Shown here: positions 10,845 through 18,945 of the stretch, in pieces
Numbering within the stretch: position 1 is the stretch's first letter
Layout: the number at the start of each line of letters is the position of its first letter
The notes under the pieces: generated by a model
Database searches by the model: none
What the model was told of the DNA's origin: nothing
What the model saw: the letters and a program-made list of their open reading frames with translations, nothing else
Program-made: the position numbers and the translations under genes
Source of the DNA: Aquibaculum arenosum
Lineage (GTDB): Bacteria; Pseudomonadota; Alphaproteobacteria; Kiloniellales; DSM-21159
DNA length: 64,000 nucleotides
Reading direction: 5' to 3'
Assembly: GCF_029222965.1 (NCBI RefSeq)
Contig: NZ_JARHUD010000010.1
Location: 49,042 to 113,041, forward strand

Positions 10845-12140
10845 TTACTCCGCGGCGACCGGGGTGCGGCCGGCCTTGTATTCGGCGATGCGGCGTTCCA
10901 GCTCGGGGCGGAAGTGCCGGATGAGCCCCTGGATCGGCCAGGCGGCGGCATCGCCCAGGGCGCAGATGGTGTGGCCTTCGACCTGCTTGGTGACGTCGAG
11001 CAGCGTATCGATCTCTTCGACCTCGGCCTGGCCTTTCATCATCCGGCTCATCACCCGGTACATCCAGCCGGTGCCTTCGCGGCAGGGCGTACACTGGCCG
11101 CAGGATTCGTGCATATAGAAATGGCTGAAGCGCTGGATCGCCTCGACGATGTCCGCCGACTGGTCGATCACGATCACCGCTGCCGTACCAAGGCCCGACT
11201 GCGCCTCCCGCAGGGAATCGAAATCCATCAGCACGTCATCGCAGATCGTCTTGGGCAGACAGGGCACCGAAGAGCCTCCGGGGATGACGGCCTGCAGGTT
11301 GTCCCAGCCGCCGCGCACGCCGCCGGCATGCTTGTCGATCAGCTCGCGCAGCGGGATGCCCATTTCCTCTTCCACGTTGCAGGGCCGATTGACGTGCCCT
11401 GAGATGGAGAAGATCTTGGTGCCGGTGTTTTTGGGTCGCCCCAGCCCCTTCCACCAGGCGGCACCGCGCCGCAGGATGGTGGGAGAAACGGCAACCGTCT
11501 CCACGTTGGTGACCGTGGTCGGGCAGCCCCACACGCCAACCGCAGCCGGGAAAGGCGGCTTGAGGCGCGGCTGGCCCTTCTTGCCCTCCAGCGATTCCAG
11601 GAGCGCAGTTTCCTCGCCGCAAATGTAGGCGCCGGCGCCGCGGCTGACCTCGATGTCGAAGGCCCAGCCCGACCCACAGGCGTCGGGGCCGAGCAGACCC
11701 GCCTCGCGCGCCTCGGCAATCGCCGCCTCCAGGCGCTGGGTCGGCAGCCAGTATTCACCGCGGATGTAGATGTAGGCCTTGTGCGCGCCCATGGCGAAGC
11801 CGGCGATCACACAGCCTTCCAGCAGCATGTGCGGATCGTTGCGCATGATCTCCCGGTCTTTGCAGGAGCCGGGCTCGGATTCGTCGGCGTTGACCACGAG
11901 GTAGTGCGGGCGGCCGTCGTTTTCCTTGGGCATGAAAGACCACTTCAGACCCGCCGGGAAACCGGCGCCGCCACGACCGCGCAGTTCCGATTCCTTGATC
12001 TCCTCAATGATCTTGTCGCGTCCCAGGGCAACCAGGTCCTTCGTATTGGACCAGATGCCGCGCTTGCGCGCACCATCGAGACGCCAATCCTCAAGGCCGT
12101 AAAGGTTGAGGAAAACGCGATCCTTGTCCTGCAGCATCAA
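10845..12140 (-). CDS. nuoF: NADH-quinone oxidoreductase subunit F (NADH/FMN binding)
   Basis: Binds NADH and FMN and accepts hydride, then passes electrons to cluster N3. The 431 residues contain the glycine-rich FMN/NADH loop [13 protein letters not shown] (residues 55-67), the NADH-site stretch [19 protein letters not shown], and the N3 cysteines ESCGQCTPC near residue 350 with the fourth in GHTICALGD near residue 390. It overlaps nuoE by 4 bp (ATGA), consistent with the two subunits forming the NADH dehydrogenase module with nuoG. Confidence 0.97.
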   Translation of the reverse strand: MMLQDKDRVFLNLYGLEDWRLDGARKRGIWSNTKDLVALGRDKIIEEIKESELRGRGGAGFPAGLKWSFMPKENDGRPHYLVVNADESEPGSCKDREIMRNDPHMLLEGCVIAGFAMGAHKAYIYIRGEYWLPTQRLEAAIAEAREAGLLGPDACGSGWAFDIEVSRGAGAYICGEETALLESLEGKKGQPRLKPPFPAAVGVWGCPTTVTNVETVAVSPTILRRGAAWWKGLGRPKNTGTKIFSISGHVNRPCNVEEEMGIPLRELIDKHAGGVRGGWDNLQAVIPGGSSVPCLPKTICDDVLMDFDSLREAQSGLGTAAVIVIDQSADIVEAIQRFSHFYMHESCGQCTPCREGTGWMYRVMSRMMKGQAEVEEIDTLLDVTKQVEGHTICALGDAAAWPIQGLIRHFRPELERRIAEYKAGRTPVAAE

Positions 12141-12754
12141 GCGCCCCCCTGCACTTCGGTCAGCGTGGTCAGGCCGCCTTCGGGCTCTGAGCTAACGCGG
12201 CCCTGCTGCGAGCCGGCCGCCGGCGTCTCCCCCTTGCGAAGGGCCCGCATGATCTCCTTAGCCTTCTCCGGCGTCAGGTCCTCGTAGTAGTCGCGGTCAT
12301 TAACCTGGAACATCGGCGCGTTACAGCAGGCGCCCAGGCATTCAACCTCGACCACCGAGAAGGCACCATCTTCGCTGAGTTCACCGAAGCGGCTGGTCCC
12401 TGCCTCTTCCAGGCAGGCCTTGGAAATCTCGTCGGAACCGCGCAGCCAGCAACTTGTGGTGCGGCAGATCTGGATCTGGTGACGGCCCACGGGCTGGGTG
12501 TTGAACATGGTGTAGAAGCTGACGACCTCGTGCACCCGGATCGGCGCCATGCCCAGGAAGGAGGCCACGTACTCGATGGCCGGAACCGAGAGCCAACCAC
12601 CGTTTTGCTCCTGCGCCAGGTAGAGCAGCCAGATGACCGCGCTGGCCTGCCGGCCTTCGGGATAGCGCGCGACGTAGCCCTTGGCCTTATCCAGGTTCTC
12701 CGGCGTGAAGGCGAAGTCCTCGGCCTTCGGCGGGATGTAGGTGGTGACCTTCAT
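12137..12754 (-). CDS. nuoE: NADH-quinone oxidoreductase subunit E ([2Fe-2S] N1a)
   Basis: The 24-kDa-type subunit next to NuoF, with a thioredoxin-like fold and cluster N1a. The ligands are C97, C102, C139 and C143 (CRTTSC and CLGACC). I place the start at the ATG at 12754 because it overlaps the nuoD stop as ATGA and gives the expected 205 residues. The open frame continues upstream into nuoD, but that part reads as antisense-like low-complexity sequence. A 35-residue tail after the core ([14 protein letters not shown]) is typical of the alphaproteobacterial form. Confidence 0.96.
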   Translation of the reverse strand: MKVTTYIPPKAEDFAFTPENLDKAKGYVARYPEGRQASAVIWLLYLAQEQNGGWLSVPAIEYVASFLGMAPIRVHEVVSFYTMFNTQPVGRHQIQICRTTSCWLRGSDEISKACLEEAGTSRFGELSEDGAFSVVEVECLGACCNAPMFQVNDRDYYEDLTPEKAKEIMRALRKGETPAAGSQQGRVSSEPEGGLTTLTEVQGGA

Positions 12755-13929
12755 CGATCGACCTCTCCGAAGACGATGTCCATGGAGCCGAGAATGGCCA
12801 CCGAGTCGGCCAGCATGTGGCCGCGGCAAAGGTGGTCCATCGCTGCCAGATGGGCGAAGCCCGGCGCACGGATCTTGCATTTGTAGGGACGGTTGGAGCC
12901 GTCGGAGACGAGATAGACCGCGAACTCGCCCTTGGGCGCCTCGACGGCCGTGTAGGTCTCGCCCGGCGGCACGTGATAGCCCTCGGTGTAGAGCTTGAAG
13001 TGATGGATCAGCGCTTCCATGGAGCGCTTCATCTCGCCACGGCGCGGCGGCGTGATCTTCTGGTTCTCCACCATGACCGGCCCGTCGGGCATCTTCTCGA
13101 TGCACTGCTCGATAATGCGCAGCGACTGGCGCATCTCCTCCATGCGCACGAGATAGCGATCGAAGCAGTCGCCGGACTTGCCGACCGGAATCTGGAAATC
13201 CAGCTGGTCGTAGCACTCATAGGGCTGTGCCCGGCGCAGGTCCCAGGGCACGCCGGAGCCGCGCAACATCGGGCCGGTGAAGCCCCAGTCCAGAGCGGTT
13301 TCCACCGGCACGACGCCGATGTCCACAGTGCGCTGCAGGAAGATGCGGTTGCCGGTCAAGAGATCTTCCAGGTCGTCGATCACCTTGGGGAAGGACTCGC
13401 AGAAGCGTCCGATATCATCCAGCAGGCCGGCCGGCAGATCCTGGTGTACACCGCCCGGGCGGAAATAGGCCGAATGCAGCCGCGCGCCGCTGACGCGCTC
13501 ATAGAACTCCATGATCTTCTCGCGCTCTTCGAAACCCCAGAGCAGCGGCGTCATGGCGCCCACGTCGAGCGCGAAAGTGGTGATGTTCAGCAGGTGATTG
13601 GCGATGCGCGTCAGCTCGGAGAAAAGCACGCGGATGTACTGAGCGCGCGGCGGCACCTGGATGCCCAGCAGCTTCTCTGTCGCCAGCGCGAAGGCGTGCT
13701 CCTGGTTCATCGGGCTGACGTAGTCGAGCCGGTCGAAGTAGGGCACGGCCTGCAGGTAGGTCTTGTATTCGATCAGCTTTTCGGTGCCGCGGTGCAGCAG
13801 CCCAATGTGCGGGTCTGCGCGCTCGATCACCTCGCCGTCCATTTCCAGAACCAGGCGCAAGACGCCGTGCGCCGCCGGGTGCTGCGGACCGAAATTCAGG
13901 GTCAGCGGCTTGATTGCTGCTTCCGCCAT
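12751..13929 (-). CDS. nuoD: NADH-quinone oxidoreductase subunit D
   Basis: The 49-kDa subunit, which is evolutionarily related to [NiFe]-hydrogenase large subunits and forms the quinone site with NuoB. The 392 residues begin with the conserved [15 protein letters not shown] loop, whose His contacts quinone, followed by the [14 protein letters not shown] motif. The protein ends in DIVFGEVDR, as in family members. NuoC and NuoD are separate genes here, unlike the NuoCD fusion of enterobacteria. The stop overlaps nuoE, and the start abuts the nuoC stop. Confidence 0.97.
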   Translation of the reverse strand: MAEAAIKPLTLNFGPQHPAAHGVLRLVLEMDGEVIERADPHIGLLHRGTEKLIEYKTYLQAVPYFDRLDYVSPMNQEHAFALATEKLLGIQVPPRAQYIRVLFSELTRIANHLLNITTFALDVGAMTPLLWGFEEREKIMEFYERVSGARLHSAYFRPGGVHQDLPAGLLDDIGRFCESFPKVIDDLEDLLTGNRIFLQRTVDIGVVPVETALDWGFTGPMLRGSGVPWDLRRAQPYECYDQLDFQIPVGKSGDCFDRYLVRMEEMRQSLRIIEQCIEKMPDGPVMVENQKITPPRRGEMKRSMEALIHHFKLYTEGYHVPPGETYTAVEAPKGEFAVYLVSDGSNRPYKCKIRAPGFAHLAAMDHLCRGHMLADSVAILGSMDIVFGEVDR

Positions 13930-14561
13930 CAGGCCTTGCCTCCGTCTTCGCTGTCAGCCGCCTCGGCCTTTTCATCACCGGGCAGGTGCAGCATGCCTTC
14001 CCAGGGGCTCTCGAAATCGAAGCCGCGGAACTCCTGCCGCAGGGAAACCGGCTCATAGACCACGCGCTTCAGCTCTTCGTCGTAGCGAAGCTCCACGTAA
14101 CCGGTGAGCGGGAAGTCCTTGCGCAGCGGATGCCCCTCGAAGCCGTAATCGGTCAGGATGCGTCGCAGATCGGGGTGATCGGAGAAGAAGACGCCGTAGA
14201 GGTCCCAGGTTTCCCGCTCGAACCAGTTGGCCGAGCTGAAGACGCCGCACAGCGAGGGAACCGCAGTTTCCTCATCGGTCGGCAGCTTGATGCGGACCCG
14301 CAGGTTATGTTTCAGCGACAGCAGGTTATAGACCACCTCGAAGCGCCGCTCGCGCTGCGGATGATCCACGGCCGTGATGTCCATCAACTGCTTGAACAGC
14401 GCGTTGGGATTGTCGCGCAGGAAGGTGGCGAGAGGAATCAGGTGCTCCCGTTCCGTCCAAAGGATCAGCTCGCCGCGAATCTCTTCGGCCTGCATGAGCG
14501 CATCCGGTTGGGATGCCTCAAGCTGGTCGATCAGGTCCTTGTGGGCAGGGATCATCACCAT
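13929..14561 (-). CDS. nuoC: NADH-quinone oxidoreductase subunit C
   Basis: The 30-kDa subunit of the hydrophilic arm of complex I; it carries no cofactor. The signature [20 protein letters not shown] and the following [16 protein letters not shown] are clearly present. The start is not certain. The ATG at 14561 gives 210 residues, a second ATG at 14555 would remove two residues, and a GTG at 14582 would add seven; no strong ribosome site separates them. The open frame extends further upstream into nuoB, but that part is unrelated. The C-terminal acidic tail ([14 protein letters not shown]) is variable in the family. Confidence 0.95.
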   Translation of the reverse strand: MVMIPAHKDLIDQLEASQPDALMQAEEIRGELILWTEREHLIPLATFLRDNPNALFKQLMDITAVDHPQRERRFEVVYNLLSLKHNLRVRIKLPTDEETAVPSLCGVFSSANWFERETWDLYGVFFSDHPDLRRILTDYGFEGHPLRKDFPLTGYVELRYDEELKRVVYEPVSLRQEFRGFDFESPWEGMLHLPGDEKAEAADSEDGGKA

Positions 14562-14599
14562 CTCGTCGCTGTTGCTCGACACCGGAACGGCCGTCCGCC

Positions 14600-15145
14600 C
14601 TAGCGGGCGATCGCCGCCTGGCGCTTGATCTTCTTCTGGAGCTGAAGGACGCCATAGAGCAGCGCCTCTGCCGTGGGCGGGCAGCCGGGGACATAGACGT
14701 CGACCGGCACCACCCGGTCGCAGCCACGTACCACGGAATAGGAGTAATGATAGTAGCCGCCGCCGTTGGCGCAGGACCCCATGGAGATGACCCATCGCGG
14801 CTCGGCCATCTGGTCGTAGACCTTGCGCAGCGCCGGCGCCATCTTGTTGCACAGCGTGCCGGCAACGATCATCACGTCCGACTGGCGCGGGCTGGGCCGG
14901 AAGACGGCACCGAAGCGGTCCAGATCATAGCGGCTGGCGGCGGTGTGCATCATTTCCACCGCACAGCAGGCCAGACCAAAGGTCATGGGCCACATCGAAC
15001 CGGTCTGGGCCCAAGCGGCGAGCTTGTCCATCTGCGCGATGACGAAACCCTTTTCCTGGATCTCATCGGAGACACGGTTAAGCGCGGCGTCCTGCGTCGC
15101 GCCGGGCGCGAGCGGCTGGCCCTGCGGCTGGGCGATCACTCCCAT
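14600..15145 (-). CDS. nuoB: NADH-quinone oxidoreductase subunit B (cluster N2)
   Basis: Carries the terminal [4Fe-4S] cluster N2, which reduces quinone. The ligands are the adjacent pair C60-C61 (LACCAVEMM), C125 (GSCANGGG) and C155 ([10 protein letters not shown]). I chose the ATG at 15145 because a GGGAG sequence lies about 7 bp before it. The alternative ATG at 15166 would add seven residues and has no ribosome site. With the chosen start the gene overlaps nuoA by 10 bp. The length of 181 residues is normal for alphaproteobacteria. Confidence 0.96.
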   Translation of the reverse strand: MGVIAQPQGQPLAPGATQDAALNRVSDEIQEKGFVIAQMDKLAAWAQTGSMWPMTFGLACCAVEMMHTAASRYDLDRFGAVFRPSPRQSDVMIVAGTLCNKMAPALRKVYDQMAEPRWVISMGSCANGGGYYHYSYSVVRGCDRVVPVDVYVPGCPPTAEALLYGVLQLQKKIKRQAAIAR

Positions 15146-15501
15146 TCCAGCGCTCCCTTCTTCCATTCATAGATGAAGCCGACGGTCAAAAGCCCAAGGA
15201 AGACCATCATCGACCAGAAACCAAACATGCCGATCTCACCGAGCGAAACCGCCCAGGGGAAGAGAAAGGCCACTTCCAGGTCGAAGATGATGAAGAGAAT
15301 GGCGACGAGATAGAAGCGCACGTCAAAACGCGAGCGCGCGTCGTCAAAGGCCTCGAAGCCGCATTCATAGGCCGACACCTTTTCCGAGTCCGGCCGCTGC
15401 CGGGCCACGACGTAGGAGCCGATCACCATGACAAGCCCCAGACCCAGAGCGATGCCGATGAAAATCAAGATCGGCAGGTACTCTACCAGCAGTGGATTCA
15501 T
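15136..15501 (-). CDS. nuoA: NADH-quinone oxidoreductase subunit A
   Basis: First gene of the complex I operon, encoding a 121-residue ND3-type membrane subunit with three helices. The conserved loop [20 protein letters not shown] contains the ECG cysteine whose exposure reports the active/deactive state in mitochondrial complexes. The third helix contains a conserved acidic residue ([15 protein letters not shown]). A promoter candidate lies about 160 bp upstream. Confidence 0.97.
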   Translation of the reverse strand: MNPLLVEYLPILIFIGIALGLGLVMVIGSYVVARQRPDSEKVSAYECGFEAFDDARSRFDVRFYLVAILFIIFDLEVAFLFPWAVSLGEIGMFGFWSMMVFLGLLTVGFIYEWKKGALEWE

Positions 15502-15657
15502 CTCCTGCCCCTCGGAACCAGTCCTTCGGCAGCGCCACCGGCACTTCCAGCAGCCGGCAACGCCGTTGCCCGTCCGACACTTTGCCCCTGAGGGTCAGTG
15601 CCGGCCGGTTGTCTCAGCAAGTGCGCGGCCACACGAACGCGGTCGCGACGTGGCCGG

Positions 15658-15686
15658 ACTATAGGGCGGACGCCCCGGTGGGAAAA
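15658..15686 (-). promoter_or_regulatory. Candidate promoter of the nuo operon
   Basis: On the minus strand, TTTTCC (15681-15686) is followed after 17 bp by TATAGT (15658-15663). The -10 matches five of six consensus positions and the -35 is weak. The site leaves a leader of about 150 nt before the nuoA ATG. No other better-spaced pair was found in the 284 bp between nuoA and the tRNA gene. This is inference from sequence only. Confidence 0.4.
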
Positions 15687-15715
15687 GGGCGAAACGACGC
15701 GTCACCCTCGCCCAC

Positions 15716-15751
15716 AAAAACACGATGGGCAAAGGCGTTAGAGCCCTGCCC
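15716..15751 (-). terminator. Weak candidate terminator after tRNA-Asp
   Basis: Reading the minus strand from the tRNA, GGGCA (15747-15751) can pair with TGCCC (15727-15731). A run of five T follows at 15716-15720 after a 6-nt spacer. The stem is short and the loop long, so this is a tentative call. It would separate the tRNA from the nuo promoter just downstream. Confidence 0.28.
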
Positions 15752-15785
15752 TGCAGGTGACATCGATTATGTCGGGGAAAGCGAG

Positions 15786-15862
<77 letters not shown>

Positions 15863-15907
15863 TCGCCATGTCGCGGCCGGCGCTGGGCTCGGCGTGGCGA
15901 CGGGCGG

Positions 15908-15936
15908 GAAGTACTCCAGGGGCTGGGGGGTGTCAA
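15908..15936 (-). promoter_or_regulatory. Candidate promoter of tRNA-Asp
   Basis: A perfect -35 TTGACA (15931-15936, minus strand) is followed by a 17-bp spacer and a poor -10, TACTTC (15908-15913). Predicted transcription would start near 15901, about 39 nt before the mature tRNA 5' end, which is reasonable for a processed tRNA. The region between the -10 and the tRNA is GC-rich. Confidence 0.45.
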
Positions 15937-16217
15937 GCGAAACCGCGAGCCGAATTTGCCAAAGCCGGCCAAGCGTTGAGGCGGACGCGCAGACGCGCTG
16001 CACACGCGCCCCTGACCCTGGTTCGAAGCCCCCGCCTCCCTTGCCTTTCGTACAGGGGAGGCCATGGCATGATCTGGGCGCCGGGCGCTGCGAAAGTGCA
16101 GGCCGGAGCACCACGCCGGCCGCTGCCGTCCCACGCTGCGGCTGGACTGAAGCAGCCCGGCAACCTTAGAGTTGGCGCAACTCTAGTCTCTTCCCCCGAC
16201 AGAACAGGGATTTGCCG
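15937..16217 (+). other. Structured 5' leader / intergenic region before the aminotransferase
   Basis: This non-coding stretch of about 280 bp holds several inverted repeats in a row: gcctccc/gggaggc (16034-16040 and 16056-16062), ggccgg/ccggcc (16101-16106 and 16116-16121) and a perfect 8-bp repeat at 16167-16185. The segment gaagcagcccggcaacc at about 16149 resembles part of the SAM-I riboswitch core, but the other conserved SAM-I elements are missing. It may be a structured leader of the aminotransferase mRNA. No promoter with good spacing was found. Confidence 0.3.
16167..16185. repeat. Perfect inverted repeat tagagttg-gcg-caactcta
   Basis: Eight-base arms (16167-16174 and 16178-16185) are separated by 3 bp, ending 32 bp before the ATG of the aminotransferase. 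It could be an operator or a hairpin in the leader; the sequence alone cannot decide. There is no T-tract directly after it, so it is not a classical terminator. Confidence 0.6.
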
Positions 16218-17393
16218 ATGCTTCCGCTCGCCGCTGCCGTTTCTCGCCTTGGCACCGAAACCGCCTTCGAAGTTCTCGCCCGCGCCAAGGCGCTGGAGGC
16301 TAAGGGGAAGTCGGTGATCAATCTTGGCATCGGCCAGCCCGACTTCCCGACCCCACCGCACATCGTCGAGGCGGCCGTCAAGGCCCTTCGCGACGGTCAC
16401 CACGGCTACACCCCGGCAAATGGCATCCCGGAACTGCGACAAGCTGTTGCGGCCACCTTGGAAAAGCGTGCAGGCGCAGCGCTGGACCCGGACCGGGTCG
16501 TGGTCGTGCCAGGCGGCAAGGTCACGATGTTCTTCGCAATCTCGCTGTTTGGCGAACCCGGCGCGGAGATTCTCTACCCCAACCCCGGCTTTCCCATCTA
16601 CGAATCGGTGATCCGCTACAGCGGCGCCACGCCGGTGCCCCTGCCGCTGCACGAGGACAAGGGCTTTGCTTTCTCGGCCGAGGAGGTGCTGGCCCGCATC
16701 ACCGAGCGCACGCGCCTCATCATCATCAACAGCCCCGCCAACCCGACCGGCGGCGTCGTACCCAAGGAAGAGCTGGACCGGTTAGTGGAAGGCCTCGAGG
16801 CTTGGCCCCACGTCGTCGTGATGTCGGACGAGATTTACGGCGAGATGCTTTATGACGGGCTGGAGCACAGCTCGTTGCTCGCCTACGAATCGCTGCGTGA
16901 CCGCCTGATCCTGCTCGACGGCTGCTCCAAAACCTACGCCATGACCGGCTGGCGTCTGGGCTATGGCTACTGGCCGAAGGAGCTGGTGGAGCCTGTGGTG
17001 CGCCTGGCGGTTAACTCGGTCTCCTGCGTCAATGCACCGACCCAGTGGGCTGGAATTGCCGCATTGGAAGGGCCTCAGGATGCGGTTGCCGAGATGCTCC
17101 GCGCCTTCGACCAACGTCGCCGTGCCGTGGTCGCTGGGCTGAACGCCATCGAAGGAATCAGCTGCGTCACGCCGAAGGGCGCTTTCTACGCCTTTCCCAA
17201 TATCGGCAAGACCGGCCTTAGCGCCAAGCAGATGGAGCAAGGCCTTTTGGCGGAAGCGGGCGTGGCAGCCATCGCCGGCACCTCCTTCGGCGCCGAGGGT
17301 GAAGGCTACCTGCGCATTTCCTATGCCAACTCCCTGGAGAACATCGAGTTGGCGCTGGAGCGGATCGGTCGCTGGCTCACCGAGCGCGCCTGA
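16218..17393 (+). CDS. Pyridoxal-phosphate aminotransferase, class I/II (AspC/AAT-I family)
   Basis: A fold-type I aminotransferase of 391 residues, probably moving amino groups between an amino acid and 2-oxoglutarate or another 2-oxo acid. Visible motifs are NLGIGQPDFPTPPHIVEA near the N terminus, INSPANPTGG (PLP-binding Asn), MSDEIYGEMLY (PLP-N1 Asp) and the Schiff-base lysine in CSKTYAMTGWRLGY. The arginine binding the substrate carboxylate lies near the C terminus (YLRISYANS). The exact substrate cannot be read from sequence. I use the ATG at 16218, which has AGGG about 7 bp upstream; an in-frame TTG at 16212 is too close to that site. It stands alone, divergent from tRNA-Asp. Confidence 0.9.
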   Translation: MLPLAAAVSRLGTETAFEVLARAKALEAKGKSVINLGIGQPDFPTPPHIVEAAVKALRDGHHGYTPANGIPELRQAVAATLEKRAGAALDPDRVVVVPGGKVTMFFAISLFGEPGAEILYPNPGFPIYESVIRYSGATPVPLPLHEDKGFAFSAEEVLARITERTRLIIINSPANPTGGVVPKEELDRLVEGLEAWPHVVVMSDEIYGEMLYDGLEHSSLLAYESLRDRLILLDGCSKTYAMTGWRLGYGYWPKELVEPVVRLAVNSVSCVNAPTQWAGIAALEGPQDAVAEMLRAFDQRRRAVVAGLNAIEGISCVTPKGAFYAFPNIGKTGLSAKQMEQGLLAEAGVAAIAGTSFGAEGEGYLRISYANSLENIELALERIGRWLTERA

Positions 17394-17771
17394 CGCACTC
17401 GGGTCTGCCCTGAGGTTCGGTCAAACGGGTCGGATGCCGCTCTGACCCTGACCGCGTCAGCTGGAGTCTGAGCGGGACTGGCCAGCTGTCGACGCTGATC
17501 ACTTCAGTTGTAAATCGACCACGGACACAGCGTCCGTTTGCGCCTGATTCTTGCGTAACCCGGACCGCGCTGCGCCGTTTTCTCTGGCCGAGTTTTATCT
17601 TCCCCTTAAAGACATCGCCTCGTTCTGAGCCCACAACTACCTCTTTGTGCGTAGAGGAAGGCCGAAGTTCTCGGTTCTGCGATCTATCGGCATTCGGTTA
17701 TGCTTGCAATTCAAGAGAAATATCTTAGATTGCGCGGCAATAGATTAACCCCTCCAGAATAGGAGAAGACC
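17394..17771 (+). other. Intergenic region before mucR; no gene seen
   Basis: No convincing coding sequence or RNA gene is seen in these 378 bp. A weak inverted repeat cagctgg/ccagctg (17458-17464 and 17482-17488) follows the aminotransferase but lacks a T-tract. The last 70 bp are clearly richer in A+T than the surroundings, as expected for a promoter and for DNA bound by the Ros/MucR family, whose members commonly regulate themselves. Confidence 0.5.
17704..17731 (+). promoter_or_regulatory. Candidate promoter of mucR
   Basis: TTGCAA (17704-17709) is followed after 16 bp by TAGATT (17726-17731), each matching four of six consensus positions. TAGATT recurs at 17741-17746. The site lies in an A+T-rich island 40-70 bp before the GTG start, so autoregulation by MucR is plausible. 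This is a tentative call. Confidence 0.3.
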
Positions 17772-18245
17772 GTGGAAGACAAGTCGACAGACGAAGCTCC
17801 CAAGCAATCCGAGATTCTAACACACACCGCACAGATCGTAGCCGCACACGTTGGTCACAATGCGATTGCGCCCAACGATGTGCCGACTCTCATCAAATCG
17901 GTACACGATGCCTTGACGAGTGTCGGGACACCGGAACCGGAAGAGCCCCAGCAGGAGCCGGCGGTGCCTATCCGGCGCTCGATTCAGCCGGACTATTTGG
18001 TTTGTTTGGAAGACGGCAAGAAGCTGAAGATGCTGCGCCGTCATTTGAAGACGGCTTTCAACATGACCCCGGAAGAGTATCGGGCAAAGTGGAACCTGTC
18101 CCCGAACTATCCTATGGTCGCGCCCAACTACGCCAAGCAACGTAGCGATCTGGCCAAGCAGTTCCGACTGGGCAAGCGCAAGGAAGAAGAGCCGGCAACG
18201 CCGGCACCGAAGACACGCGGCCGGAAAAAGAAATCCGAGTCCTGA
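17772..18245 (+). CDS. MucR/Ros family zinc-finger transcriptional regulator
   Basis: A DNA-binding regulator of 157 residues, of the family that controls exopolysaccharide, motility and cell-cycle genes in alphaproteobacteria. The family core is intact: QPDYLVCLEDGKKLK, then MLRRHLKTAFNMTPEEYR, then a WxLxPxYPMVAPNYA segment. The metal-site pattern is C78-x2-D81-x9-H91, the Asp-containing variant common in MucR proteins rather than the Cys2His2 of Ros. The N-terminal segment (residues 12-52) is the oligomerisation region and the tail is Lys/Glu-rich. The GTG start is supported by AGGAG about 7 bp upstream. Target genes cannot be deduced from the neighbours. Confidence 0.93.
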   Translation: MEDKSTDEAPKQSEILTHTAQIVAAHVGHNAIAPNDVPTLIKSVHDALTSVGTPEPEEPQQEPAVPIRRSIQPDYLVCLEDGKKLKMLRRHLKTAFNMTPEEYRAKWNLSPNYPMVAPNYAKQRSDLAKQFRLGKRKEEEPATPAPKTRGRKKKSES

Positions 18246-18321
18246 TGCGGAGGGCAGCAGACGGCATTTGATCGGAATCGTTTCGCGGACCGAATGAATG
18301 GCAGAAGCTGCGTCACACCTT

Positions 18322-18351
18322 AGAATCTTGATCGGAAGAATCTTGATCGGA
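18322..18351. repeat. Perfect 15-bp tandem duplication between mucR and marR
   Basis: The unit agaatcttgatcgga occurs twice back to back (18322-18336 and 18337-18351). A related ttgatcggaa lies at 18268-18277. The repeats fill the space between the convergent mucR and marR genes. Function is unknown; a binding-site cluster or a slippage duplication are both possible. Confidence 0.6.
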
Positions 18352-18355
18352 TTCA

Positions 18356-18395
18356 CGCGATTGATTGAGTCGCATAGCGATTTCGATCAATCGCG
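18356..18395. terminator. Inverted repeat between convergent genes, possible bidirectional terminator
   Basis: The arms cgcgattgat (18356-18365) and atcaatcgcg (18386-18395) pair over 10 bp with a 20-nt loop, between the ends of mucR (18245) and marR (18422). The position suits a shared terminator, but neither side has a T-tract, so the call stays tentative. Confidence 0.35.
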
Positions 18396-18421
18396 GCGGT
18401 TTGCTTGAAAACGCAAAATCT

Positions 18422-18868
18422 TCAGGAGAGCGCGCGCAGGTCTCGGCACAGCCGCTCGGGGTCCTCTTCCTCGACCAGCGCGCGCGTCGCCTCCTGGGTG
18501 CGTTCCCACAGCGGCATTGCCTCGACCAGCAGGTCGCGCCCCGCCTCCGTCAGCAGCAAACGGCGGCTGCGCCGATCGGCGGGATCGACGGTGACCTCCA
18601 GCAGCCCCTTGCGCTGCAGCGGCTTGATGTTGGCCGTGATGGTGGTGCGATCCATCGCAAGCACCGACGACACCGCCCCGATGCTCGGCGGCTCCGGGCG
18701 GTTCAGCGACATGAGCAGAGAGAACTGTCCGCTGGTGAGCCCCAGCGGCCGCAGCGCCTCGTCGTAGCGCCGTGCCAGCGCGCGCGCTGCCCGCTGCACA
18801 TGCAAACATAGGCAACTGTCGCGCACCCGCAGGGTTTCTGAATAGGGAAGAGACTCATCCTGGGCCAT
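18422..18868 (-). CDS. MarR family transcriptional regulator
   Basis: A winged-helix regulator of 148 residues, acting as a dimer and usually as a ligand-relieved repressor. The recognition region AMDRTTITANIKPLQRKGLLEV followed by the wing DPADRRSRRLLLTEAG is textbook MarR. The N terminus contains two nearby cysteines (RDSCLCLHVQRAAR), which might sense oxidants or bind a ligand. It faces the propeller gene at 18946, and a perfect palindrome lies in the 77-bp space between them, so this gene very likely controls that neighbour and itself (inference). Confidence 0.94.
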   Translation of the reverse strand: MAQDESLPYSETLRVRDSCLCLHVQRAARALARRYDEALRPLGLTSGQFSLLMSLNRPEPPSIGAVSSVLAMDRTTITANIKPLQRKGLLEVTVDPADRRSRRLLLTEAGRDLLVEAMPLWERTQEATRALVEEEDPERLCRDLRALS

Positions 18869-18874
18869 GGACCT

Positions 18875-18904
18875 TTGACACCGATCTACAATGTTGATAT
18901 CAAC
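18875..18904 (+). promoter_or_regulatory. Promoter with overlapping palindromic MarR-type operator
   Basis: Towards the plus strand, a perfect -35 TTGACA (18875-18880), 17-bp spacer and -10 TATCAA (18898-18903) precede the propeller gene. A perfect 12-bp palindrome GTTGATATCAAC covers 18893-18904 and so overlaps the -10. A bound MarR dimer would block RNA polymerase. The layout is what is expected of a divergent MarR-controlled pair. Confidence 0.65.
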
Positions 18905-18945
18905 TTAATGCGCCTGCGACAGCGCTGCAAGATAGGGAGGCAAAG

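Noticed and set aside
16130..16200. Possible SAM-I riboswitch before the aminotransferase
   Set aside because: Only the segment like gaagc-ccggcaacc matches. The kink-turn, the GGUGC-type block and the P1 closing strand are missing, so I list a structured leader and do not name a class.
17377..17634. An 85-residue minus-strand open frame after the aminotransferase
   Set aside because: Arg/Ser-rich, no ribosome site or homology that I recognise, and placed in a spacer; treated as chance.
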